From an uncultured Mollicutes bacterium (GTDB lineage: Bacteria; Bacillota_I; Bacilli_A; RFN20; CAG-826): 14,296 bases of DNA. Positions 1 to 6,837 of this stretch are shown here, one piece after another; the first letter of the stretch is position 1; each line of letters starts with the position of its first letter. The notes under the pieces were generated by a model. That model did no database searches. It was given only the letters and a program-made list of their open reading frames with translations, and had not been told where the DNA came from. Made by a program: the position numbers and the translations under genes. The stretch is taken from the NCBI GenBank assembly GCA_937893635.1, contig CALBGF010000182.1:1-14296 (forward strand). Direction: 5' to 3'.

Positions 1-25
1 TGTTCTAAAGAAAGGAATAATATTT

Positions 26-2650
26 ATGAAAAAAAGTAATCTTCTTTTTGTATTAAGTGCTTTTGTGTTAATCGGTGGAATTGCTGGTTGTTCAACTAAT
101 GAACCTAGTAAATCTACAAGCACATCAACAAGCACTGTAGCAACTAAACACGCGGTAGTAATTCCAACTTCTGTCGCTGGTGCTTATGTTACTGCTTCTC
201 GTAGTGAAGCTATTGCTGGTGATAGTGTTGAACTCACTGTTGCTTTAACTGATCCTACAAATTATGAATTAAAATCTGTAAAAGTTGGAGAACAAGTATT
301 AGAAGGAACTGCTGATGCTAATAATGCAAATGTCTTCCATTATTCATTTGTTATGGGAGATGCTGATGCTAATGTTTCAGTCGTTACTGAACAAATCGCT
401 GCTCCTACTAAAGATCACACAATCTCATTTGAAGGTAAAGATTTAGCATTTGCGCTTGAAATGCCTCAAGACGCTAATGTTGGTGAACATGTTTCATTCA
501 AAGTTGCTGCTAGATCTGGTTATGAAATTACAAGTGTTAAAGTAGTTAAAGTTAACGCTGCTTCTGCTGCTGATGATGGTGAAGAACCAGCTGAAGAAGA
601 AGTTGCTCTTACTGGTAACGTAGTAGTTGGATATTCATTTGATATGCCAGATGCTGATGTTGTTATTAAGGCTGAAGCATTAGGTGCTTATTTCAAAGTA
701 AATGCTGATGATGAAAAAACAATTTTCCAAGCTAAAGGTAGTACATCTTCTGATTCCAAATTAAAAGTTTCTAGTTTTGTTTATTCATTTATTGATAGTG
801 AAAAAGTAGAACAAAAAACAAAATCTAGTTATTTCCGCGCTGGTAGCGAGGTAATAGTTGTTGCAAAACATAATCCATTTGCTATTGCAAACAAATTCTT
901 TGCTAATGGTGTAGAATTAGTAAAAGTTGATAGTGATACTGCTGTGATGTATAAATTCACTATGCCTGCCACTAGTGTAGAATTATCTGTTGACCCAGTT
1001 GACGCAAAGGTTGAAGTTAATGTTGATGCTGGTGATCATACCACAACTTCTTTATACCGTATTAAAGCAGATAAAAGCCATGAAGAAACAACATTTGGTT
1101 ATCCTGGCGAAACTTTATATTTAGATTTAGAAATTAATGAAACAGATGCTGAAGATTATAATTTACCAAGTTCGGTTTCATCTTCTATGCAATATTATAA
1201 TGATGATAAAGCATTGACAACATCATCTTGTAATATTTCCACAACGCAACAAAGTGGGGCAACAAATTTGAAAGCAACATATTCAATATTAGTAACCTCA
1301 TATTATACTTCTGCTGGAGCAATTGAAGTAAACGCTCATGAAAGATATTTAAAACAATATTTAGGAAAAGACTTTGTTGGACAATATTACGGATACGAAA
1401 TTTACAATTCTAGTTTCTATGGTTCAGCAGCTCAATTAACAATGGGCGCAGATGGATCATTAACAATACCTGGCAGTTATTCAACAAAAACAGATATAGT
1501 TGTTTCATGTGATGATGACAATAAGACTGTAACTCTAAAAGAAAGAGGTATTTCTAAATATAGTTCAAATGGTTCTATTTGGTTCTTCTATGACAAATCT
1601 CAATCAATGAATGACTCATACTTCTTCTCAAAGAATTTCACTAGTGCAAGTGCTATTCAAAAAAGAACATACTCTAAAAACAATTTATTTGTAGGTGAGT
1701 TCTATGAAGTTGTTGATGGTTCTGAAATTGTACGCGCTTCAATTTTCATGAATAAAAATGACAAGACAGTAGTTCTTGAACCTACTATTACATTAATTAG
1801 CGGTAGCAATATTGCTGATAGCGATGCAAAATTCCTTGTTAAAGATGGAGAAACTTTACTTGCTGCTGTTGGTGTTGGTGATGAATACGGAACTTATAAA
1901 AATGGCGATAGCACATTAGTTCTTGATGGCGCTGGAAAAGCTACTCTTGATGGTGTTGAAGGAACATATGTTGTTGACTCTGCTAATAAAAACAAAGTTA
2001 CTGTTACAATTGCAGAAGTTGAACATGTTTACACAATTGATAAGTCTGCTAAAACATTTACTGATTATGTTGAAGCATTAAAATCTTTATATTCATCATT
2101 TGTCAGTACTAAATACAATAATACATTAGTATTAAATGAAGATGGCTCTGGTAAGTATAATGGTGAAGATATTAGAAACTTTGAATATGATGAAACCACT
2201 AAAAATGTTTCATTTGAAGCAAGTGCAGGTACATTTGATTTAACTTGGGATCCTGTAAATGGAACATTAATTGGTACATATGATGATGGTGATGGTGAAT
2301 ATAATATTTCATTCACTATCGTTGTTGAAGAAGGTCCTTTCTATCTTGGCAAATTTAGCTTCTCATTGATGAATTCTAGTGGATATACAACTGATGCTGT
2401 TCTTACAATTACTGAAAATAGCATTGACGTTACATTTACAAGTTTCTCTGGTGATGGTACTAAGACATCATATTCTGTTACTGAAGATGTAACATTCCAA
2501 GAAAAGAGAATTTTCGGTGAAGGTACTAAGTACATTGAAGTTACTATTAACCCAACAACTAAGACTGTTACTAAAGTTGAAATTTTTGCTAATGGTGAGG
2601 CTGATTCTGCACAATACGAATCAGACGGATCATTAACAAAACAAGCTTAA
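26..2650 (+). CDS. Large secreted lipoprotein with InlB-like beta repeats
   Basis: 874 residues. A Lys-rich start and hydrophobic stretch end in a lipobox (I-A-G-C, Cys22), so export and lipid anchoring are expected. A Ser/Thr-rich linker (about 23-40) follows. Residues about 50-120, 140-218 and 270-325 are three divergent copies of a module ending in a motif like F-x-M-P-D-A-D-V-x-V (FVMGDADANVSV, FDMPDADVVIKA, FTMPATSVELSV), which resembles the divergent InlB B-repeat/Flg_new_2 family. An acidic insert (DDGEEPAEEE) sits at about 184-193 in the second copy. The rest, to 874, is Ser/Thr/Asp-rich, beta-prone sequence with recurring G-T-Y and L-D/N-x-D-G-x-G motifs. AAGGAA at 12-17, 8 bases before the ATG, supports the start. 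No LPxTG sorting signal or catalytic motif is visible. Adhesion or cell-surface binding is inference. The gene appears monocistronic, with its promoter outside the window. Confidence 0.85.
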   Translation: MKKSNLLFVLSAFVLIGGIAGCSTNEPSKSTSTSTSTVATKHAVVIPTSVAGAYVTASRSEAIAGDSVELTVALTDPTNYELKSVKVGEQVLEGTADANNANVFHYSFVMGDADANVSVVTEQIAAPTKDHTISFEGKDLAFALEMPQDANVGEHVSFKVAARSGYEITSVKVVKVNAASAADDGEEPAEEEVALTGNVVVGYSFDMPDADVVIKAEALGAYFKVNADDEKTIFQAKGSTSSDSKLKVSSFVYSFIDSEKVEQKTKSSYFRAGSEVIVVAKHNPFAIANKFFANGVELVKVDSDTAVMYKFTMPATSVELSVDPVDAKVEVNVDAGDHTTTSLYRIKADKSHEETTFGYPGETLYLDLEINETDAEDYNLPSSVSSSMQYYNDDKALTTSSCNISTTQQSGATNLKATYSILVTSYYTSAGAIEVNAHERYLKQYLGKDFVGQYYGYEIYNSSFYGSAAQLTMGADGSLTIPGSYSTKTDIVVSCDDDNKTVTLKERGISKYSSNGSIWFFYDKSQSMNDSYFFSKNFTSASAIQKRTYSKNNLFVGEFYEVVDGSEIVRASIFMNKNDKTVVLEPTITLISGSNIADSDAKFLVKDGETLLAAVGVGDEYGTYKNGDSTLVLDGAGKATLDGVEGTYVVDSANKNKVTVTIAEVEHVYTIDKSAKTFTDYVEALKSLYSSFVSTKYNNTLVLNEDGSGKYNGEDIRNFEYDETTKNVSFEASAGTFDLTWDPVNGTLIGTYDDGDGEYNISFTIVVEEGPFYLGKFSFSLMNSSGYTTDAVLTITENSIDVTFTSFSGDGTKTSYSVTEDVTFQEKRIFGEGTKYIEVTINPTTKTVTKVEIFANGEADSAQYESDGSLTKQA

Positions 2651-2668
2651 TTATTTACACTTAAAACT

Positions 2669-2699
2669 ACACCTTCCAATTTTGGAGGGTGTTTTTTTA
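2669..2699 (+). terminator. Intrinsic terminator of the lipoprotein gene
   Basis: ACACCTTCC (2669-2677) pairs with GGAGGGTGT (2684-2692), giving nine pairs with one G-U and a 6-base loop. A run of T follows to 2699. It starts 18 bases after the stop at 2650, so it separates the lipoprotein gene from the acetyltransferase gene. Confidence 0.9.
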
Positions 2700-2739
2700 T
2701 TGCCCACACACTTATTAATAAATATTAATACATTATAAT
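2700..2739 (+). promoter_or_regulatory. Possible promoter region for the acetyltransferase gene
   Basis: A perfect TATAAT lies at 2734-2739 but touches the ribosome binding site (2740-2745). A transcript from it would begin at or after that site, so it may be fortuitous. An alternative is TTGCCC (2700-2705) with TATTAA (2723-2728) at 17 bases, a weak match. The preceding gene has its own terminator, so some promoter is expected here, but which one cannot be decided. Confidence 0.3.
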
Positions 2740-2750
2740 AGGTGATTTTT

Positions 2751-3449
2751 GTGAATACTAAAATTATTAATTTAATGAACAAATTAAAAGAATACTTCTT
2801 TTTTAACACTAATAAAAGATTATTAAAACAAATAAAAAAAAATTTAAATAAAATATTTAAGCAATTAAATATTAATCAATCTTTTGATATAAATAATATT
2901 CTTAGTTTAAAAGATATTTTAGAAAGTGATTTAGAAGCCGCTTATTTAGGAGATCCAGCATATAAAAGTAAAAAAGAAGTAATACTATGTTATCCAGGAT
3001 TTAATGCTATTTTATATTATCGCTTTGCGCATTTATTAATAGAAAGAAACATTTCACTTCTTCCTCGATTAATTAGTGAAACTGCTCATTCTATAACAGG
3101 AATTGATATAAATCCTTATGCAAATATTGGAAAAGGCTTTTTTATTGATCATGGCACTGGTGTTGTAATTGGAGAAACATCGTTAATTGGAGAAAATGTT
3201 CGTATTTATCAAGGTGTTACATTAGGGGCATCTTCTTTAGATAAACCACTTGATTTAGTTAATAAAAAAAGACATCCTACCATAAAAGATAATGTCATAA
3301 TATACGCAAATGCAACAATATTAGGGGGAAATGTAGTTATAGGTAATAATGTCGTTATAGGTGCTAATACTTTAATTACTCATTCGATAGATGATAATAA
3401 AGTAGTTTATTTAAATAAACAAAAGTATAAAATCAAAGATAAATCTTAA
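2751..3449 (+). CDS. cysE: Serine O-acetyltransferase
   Basis: Cytosolic enzyme that transfers acetyl from acetyl-CoA to L-serine, making O-acetylserine for cysteine synthesis. The N-terminal helical part carries the family pattern ending in CYPGFNAILYYRFAHL. The C-terminal half is a left-handed beta helix of hexapeptide repeats. GIDINP and FFIDHGTGVVIGET hold the Asp and His matching the catalytic Asp143 and His158 of E. coli CysE, and KKRHP supplies the other conserved His. Two in-frame GTG codons compete, at 2742 and 2751. AGGTGA (2740-2745) overlaps the first and lies 5 bases before the second, so 2751 is chosen (232 residues); ATG 2775 is less likely. The first 40 residues are unusually rich in Lys, Asn, Phe and Ile and match nothing I recognise. 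No cysK lies beside it. It ends directly against the stop of an opposing gene. Confidence 0.85.
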   Translation: MNTKIINLMNKLKEYFFFNTNKRLLKQIKKNLNKIFKQLNINQSFDINNILSLKDILESDLEAAYLGDPAYKSKKEVILCYPGFNAILYYRFAHLLIERNISLLPRLISETAHSITGIDINPYANIGKGFFIDHGTGVVIGETSLIGENVRIYQGVTLGASSLDKPLDLVNKKRHPTIKDNVIIYANATILGGNVVIGNNVVIGANTLITHSIDDNKVVYLNKQKYKIKDKS

Positions 3450-4046
3450 TTATTTAAGTTCAACATATTCAACATCTTTATCAACCGCCAAATTAATTAA
3501 AACTTCTTTAACTTCTTTTGGTGCGCTTTCTTTTACGAATACTTTTCTTATAATTGGAGCAAAGAAAGCATCATTAATTAAAGCATTTTCATCTAAAATG
3601 ATTACTGATTCATTATTTTCACCAATCATCATAGTTTTAAGTACTTCTTTTGTATCTTTCGAAGAATAATCAATATGGAGTTCTTCTTCACTTAAGCAAG
3701 GATAATAATTAGCCACAACCGCGCGATATCCTTTTTCATCAATGCGTGTAAAGTCATATTCAATATAAAACATTGCTTCTTCTTCATTAATAATGCTAGT
3801 TAAAAATTTAACATAACGGAAATTTTTTGCTAATTCATTTTTACTCTTTTTAAAAAGAATAACATTATCAAATAATGATTCTAAAAATTTAAAATGTTTT
3901 TTACCTTGTTCATCTAAACTAATATCTAAATTACCTGGTAAATATAATGGACGGCAAATCCAGTCTTTCTTTTCTAATATCGCTTGATAGACTATTTGGT
4001 CATCATCAGAAAATAATCTATTAAAATTATCTAAATACTTGTTCAT
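3450..4046 (-). CDS. Protein of unknown function, 198 residues
   Basis: I do not recognise this protein. It has no signal peptide, membrane segment, Cys cluster or nucleotide-binding motif. It is mixed charged/hydrophobic and looks like a soluble alpha/beta cytosolic protein. Visible features are an aromatic-rich N-terminal part (DWICRPLYLPGNLD), a central strand-like segment (EAMFYIEYDFTRID) and a C-terminal strand-helix-strand part (SVIILDENALINDAFF). AAGGAG (4062 down to 4057) lies 10 bases before ATG 4046 but only 4 before an in-frame GTG at 4052, so ATG 4046 is preferred. An extended -10 promoter sits just upstream. Codon use resembles the neighbours and the frame is intact, so it is probably a real, single-gene unit. 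Its TAA directly abuts the acetyltransferase TAA on the other strand, with no terminator between. Confidence 0.75.
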   Translation of the reverse strand: MNKYLDNFNRLFSDDDQIVYQAILEKKDWICRPLYLPGNLDISLDEQGKKHFKFLESLFDNVILFKKSKNELAKNFRYVKFLTSIINEEEAMFYIEYDFTRIDEKGYRAVVANYYPCLSEEELHIDYSSKDTKEVLKTMMIGENNESVIILDENALINDAFFAPIIRKVFVKESAPKEVKEVLINLAVDKDVEYVELK

Positions 4047-4078
4047 AGCCACTACTCTCCTTAAGTCATAACATAAGC

Positions 4079-4088
4079 ATTATAGCAC
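4079..4088 (-). promoter_or_regulatory. Extended -10 promoter of the 198-residue gene
   Basis: Read on the minus strand, the sequence is TGTGCTATAAT: a perfect TATAAT (4084 down to 4079) preceded by TGC, the TGn extension. No good -35 lies 16-18 bases upstream, which fits an extended -10 promoter. The predicted start falls near 4072, ahead of the AAGGAG at 4062-4057. The rest of the divergent region (4089-4162) is AT-rich, and I could not pick a confident promoter for the ABC operon leaving to the right. Confidence 0.55.
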
Positions 4089-4175
4089 ATTTTCTTACAT
4101 TATTGCCCATTAATTGTAATTTAACTCACGCTTATTAATTTATTAAATAAACTAATATTAGCAAGGAGATGTTTT

Positions 4176-4925
4176 ATGAAAGAGTTATTAAAATTTGATA
4201 ACGTTAGTAAGTCTTTTTTTACTAAGGATGGCAAAACCGATGTTTTATCATCAATAAGTTTTTCCTTGTGTGAAAATCAAATTATCGCTATTATTGGACC
4301 ATCAGGATGTGGTAAATCCACTATATTAAATATTGCTTCTAAATTAGAAGATATTACTAGTGGAAATTTAACTATTAACGCTAAGCTTGGTTATATGTTT
4401 CAACGCGATAATTTGTTTATGTGGCGTAATGTATTCGATAATATTAAGCTCGGTTTAGAAATAAATAAAAGTTTAACAAAAGAAAATATTACTTATATAG
4501 AAGATTTAATAAAAAAATATGGTTTAGAAGAATTTAAAAAGTATTATCCTAATGAATTATCAGGTGGTATGCGTCAACGTGTAGCCTTAATTAGAACTTT
4601 AGCTCTTAAACCAGATGTTTTATTACTTGATGAGCCATTTTCAGCTTTAGATTATCAAACAAGGTTATATGTTCTTGATGATGTATATCGTATCATTAAA
4701 GACGAACAAAAATCCGCTTTAATTGTCACTCATGATATATCAGAAGCGATAAGTGTTGCCGATGCTGTAATCATATTATCCAATCGCCCCTGTGTCATTA
4801 AAAAGATTGTCCCAATAAATATTGATATCAAAGACAAAACTCCTACTAAAACAAGAAAACACAAAGATTTTCAAAAATACTTTGATTTAATTTATAAGGA
4901 GTTAAATGATTATGAAAAAGATTAA
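4176..4925 (+). CDS. NitT/TauT-family ABC importer, ATP-binding protein
   Basis: 249-residue cytosolic ATPase that powers uptake with the permease and binding protein encoded downstream. It has the full ABC set: Walker A GPSGCGKST (about 41-49), Q-loop Gln76 in MFQRDN, signature LSGGMRQR (about 128-135), Walker B VLLLDEP with Glu153, D-loop SALD, and His186 in VTHD. The sequence around the signature and the length fit the SsuB/TauB/NrtD group (nitrate, sulfonate, taurine, and pyrimidine-precursor importers). AAGGAG (4163-4168) lies 7 bases before the ATG. It is first in the operon and its end overlaps the permease start, indicating translational coupling. The substrate cannot be read from this subunit. 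No riboswitch was recognised in the 123 bases upstream. Confidence 0.93.
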   Translation: MKELLKFDNVSKSFFTKDGKTDVLSSISFSLCENQIIAIIGPSGCGKSTILNIASKLEDITSGNLTINAKLGYMFQRDNLFMWRNVFDNIKLGLEINKSLTKENITYIEDLIKKYGLEEFKKYYPNELSGGMRQRVALIRTLALKPDVLLLDEPFSALDYQTRLYVLDDVYRIIKDEQKSALIVTHDISEAISVADAVIILSNRPCVIKKIVPINIDIKDKTPTKTRKHKDFQKYFDLIYKELNDYEKD

Positions 4926-5727
4926 TTCTAGTGCACAATTTGTGGCTTATGAGCGTAAACATAGAATGTTAATACTTTTCTCACAGATTGCTTTAGCTCT
5001 TATTTTAATCGGTTTATGGGAAGTGTTAGCAAGATTAGGAGTTATTAATGTATTCTTAGTTTCTAAACCTAGTGATATATTTACTTTATTTATTAAATAT
5101 GTAAAAAGTGGCGAACTATTTGGACACATTAAGATTAGTGTATTTGAAACTTTGCTCGGATTAGTATTTGGTACACTTTTAGGATTAATCATTGGTATTT
5201 TACTTTGGTGGAATGAATTAATTGCCAAAATATTAGATCCATTTTTAGTCGTATTAAACGCCTTACCAAAAACCGCTCTCGCGCCAATATTAATTATATG
5301 GGCAGGAACTGGTATTAAAGGTATCGTTTTAGTGGCCATATCATTATCAATTGTCGTGACTATTTTATCATCTTATAACTATTTTATAAGTGTTGATAAA
5401 GAACAAATCAAGATGATGAAAACTATGAATGCTAGCAAGTTTCAAATACTCACCAAATTAGTAATTCCTGCAAATATTGCAAATATTATTAACATTATCA
5501 AGATTAATATTGGTATGTCTTGGGTTGGAGTTATCGTTGGTGAATTCCTTGTTTCTCGAGAAGGTATTGGTTACTTAGTTGTTTATGGTGGCCAAGTATT
5601 TAAACTAGACTTAGTAATGATGGGTGTCTTTATATTAGGAATAATTGCTTTATTAATGTACTTAGTACTTAACTCAATAGAAAAATATTATCGTAATAAA
5701 AGATACGCTAGAAAGAAGAAAAACTAA
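4912..5727 (+). CDS. NitT/TauT-family ABC importer, permease
   Basis: Integral membrane subunit of about 271 residues with roughly six transmembrane segments after a short basic N-terminus. The cytoplasmic coupling loop typical of SsuC/TauC is present, running from ALPKTALAPILIIWAGTG through the part with MMKTMNASKFQILTKLVIP. The late motif MSWVGVIVGEFLVSREGIGY is also characteristic. AAGGAG (4896-4901), inside the ATPase gene, lies 10 bases before ATG 4912 and 4 before ATG 4906. I prefer 4912 (starts M-K-K), but 4906 is possible. Either start overlaps the ATPase gene, which ends at 4925. The C-terminus is a basic tail (RNKRYARKKKN), consistent with a cytoplasmic end. Its mRNA 3' end is part of a hairpin (see 5712-5750). 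Confidence 0.92.
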   Translation: MKKINSSAQFVAYERKHRMLILFSQIALALILIGLWEVLARLGVINVFLVSKPSDIFTLFIKYVKSGELFGHIKISVFETLLGLVFGTLLGLIIGILLWWNELIAKILDPFLVVLNALPKTALAPILIIWAGTGIKGIVLVAISLSIVVTILSSYNYFISVDKEQIKMMKTMNASKFQILTKLVIPANIANIINIIKINIGMSWVGVIVGEFLVSREGIGYLVVYGGQVFKLDLVMMGVFILGIIALLMYLVLNSIEKYYRNKRYARKKKN

Positions 5728-5750
5728 CCCATTTTCTTCTTTTTTCTTTT
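5712..5750 (+). terminator. Weak terminator-like hairpin at the permease 3' end
   Basis: Bases 5712-5722 (AAAGAAGAAAA) pair perfectly with 5732-5742 (TTTTCTTCTTT) around a 9-base loop, followed by TTTCTTTT. The shape is that of an intrinsic terminator, but only two of eleven pairs are G-C and the left arm lies inside the coding sequence. It may cause partial termination or a processing site before the binding-protein gene, or arise by chance from Lys codons opposite a T-rich spacer. Confidence 0.4.
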
Positions 5751-5782
5751 TATTAGTGGCATTTTTTAAAATCACTAATAAA
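5749..5782 (+). repeat. Perfect 10-bp inverted repeat before the binding-protein gene
   Basis: TTTATTAGTG (5749-5758) pairs perfectly with CACTAATAAA (5773-5782), with a 14-base AT-rich interior that can pair further. No T run follows on either side of the RNA, so it is not a standard terminator. It lies between the permease stop and the binding-protein ribosome binding site (GGAG 5792-5795). An mRNA-stabilising stem or a regulator site are both possible. Confidence 0.5.
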
Positions 5783-5802
5783 CTAAATTATGGAGATTAG
5801 AT

Positions 5803-6804
5803 ATGAAAAAAATTAAAACATTCTTATTAACTTTATTTATGGTACTTCCCTTATTTTTTATAAGTGGATGTAACGATAATGGCTTAACTAATATCACGAT
5901 TGCGGAAGTTACTCATTCTTTATTTTATGCCCCACAATATGTGGCCATAAATAAAGGATACTTCAAAGATGAAGGATTAAACATTAAAGTCATTACTACG
6001 CCAGGCGCAGATAAGACTATGGCGGCTTTATTATCTAAAGAAGCTCAAATTGCTCTTATGGGACCAGAAGCTACAGTTTATGTATATAATGGCGGAGAAA
6101 AGAATTACGCAATTAACTTTGCCCAATTAACACAAAAAGATGGATCATTCTTATTAGGAAGAGAAAAAATTGATAACTTCTCTTATGATATGCTAAAAGG
6201 TAAAACACTAATTGGTGGAAGAAAAGGCGGAATGCCTGAAATGACACTAGAGTATGTCTTAAAAAATAAAGGATTAACCGTTACAAGAAACGGAGAAGAC
6301 GCTACTGCGGATGTTAATATTCGTACTGATGTTAATTTCGATGTCATGGCGGGTGTATTTACCGCTGGACAATCAGATTATGTAACTTTATTTGAACCAT
6401 CTGCATCGCAAGTTGAACGAAATGGCATTGGTCATATCGTTGCTTCAATTGGTGAAGAAAGCGGAGTTGTACCTTATACTTGTTATTCTTCACTTAAAAA
6501 CTATTTTAGTGAAAACAAAGAAACCTTGGAAAAGTTTACTCGCGCAATTAAAAGAGGATTAGAGTTTGTTTATAATGCTTCTAGCGAAGAATTAATCAAA
6601 GCTTTAGCCCCTTCATTTATTTCTAGTGATGAAGTAGAAATTAAAAGTGTTATGAATAACTATTTAAAAATTAAAGCATGGCCTAATTCCTTAGAGTTAA
6701 ATCAAGATAACTATAATCGATTAATTGATATCGTTACCCTTGCTGGTGAATTAGATAAACCTGCGCCATTTGAAAAGATTGTTGATAACTCACTTGTGTC
6801 TTAA
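5803..6804 (+). CDS. NitT/TauT-family ABC substrate-binding lipoprotein
   Basis: 333 residues. The signal peptide ends in a lipobox (F-I-S-G-C, Cys23), so this is the lipid-anchored solute receptor on the outer face of the membrane, feeding the permease and ATPase encoded just before it. After the anchor comes the SsuA/THI5-like start, with HSLFYAPQYVAINKGYFKDEGL, the usual lobe-1 pattern. It continues through DKTMAALLSKEAQIALMGPEA and RKGGMPEMTLEYVL, typical of type II periplasmic-binding folds with two lobes. Length is normal for the family. GGAG (5792-5795) lies 7 bases before the ATG. Candidates include nitrate, sulfonates, taurine or a thiamine pyrimidine precursor. None is favoured by the sequence, although the nearby cysE gene makes a sulfur compound a weak guess. 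Confidence 0.92.
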   Translation: MKKIKTFLLTLFMVLPLFFISGCNDNGLTNITIAEVTHSLFYAPQYVAINKGYFKDEGLNIKVITTPGADKTMAALLSKEAQIALMGPEATVYVYNGGEKNYAINFAQLTQKDGSFLLGREKIDNFSYDMLKGKTLIGGRKGGMPEMTLEYVLKNKGLTVTRNGEDATADVNIRTDVNFDVMAGVFTAGQSDYVTLFEPSASQVERNGIGHIVASIGEESGVVPYTCYSSLKNYFSENKETLEKFTRAIKRGLEFVYNASSEELIKALAPSFISSDEVEIKSVMNNYLKIKAWPNSLELNQDNYNRLIDIVTLAGELDKPAPFEKIVDNSLVS

Positions 6805-6827
6805 GCACTACTCAGTAGTGCTTTTTC
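6803..6827 (+). terminator. Intrinsic terminator of the ABC importer operon
   Basis: GCACTAC (6805-6811) and GTAGTGC (6815-6821) form a perfect stem with a 3-base loop, extended by two A-T pairs from the stop codon and the first T bases. TTTTT follows (6822-6826). It begins directly at the stop codon. In the other direction it lacks a T run, so it is not a good terminator for the opposing MATE gene. Confidence 0.9.
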
Positions 6828-6837
6828 TTATTATAAA

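Noticed and set aside
2742..2750. GTG at 2742 as start of the acetyltransferase gene
   Set aside because: It lies within the ribosome binding site AGGTGA, which is correctly spaced for GTG 2751.
4152..4161. CTAATATTAG palindrome before the ABC importer, identical to 14101-14110
   Set aside because: A 10-base all-but-two AT palindrome is expected by chance in DNA this AT-rich. The two loci share nothing else.
4053..4175. TPP or other riboswitch before the ABC importer operon
   Set aside because: The 123-base region is AT-rich and shows none of the conserved riboswitch core motifs or paired stems I would expect.
4947..5339. 130-codon minus-strand frame opposite the permease gene
   Set aside because: It lies entirely within a clear coding gene, has no recognisable domain and reads like an antisense shadow.
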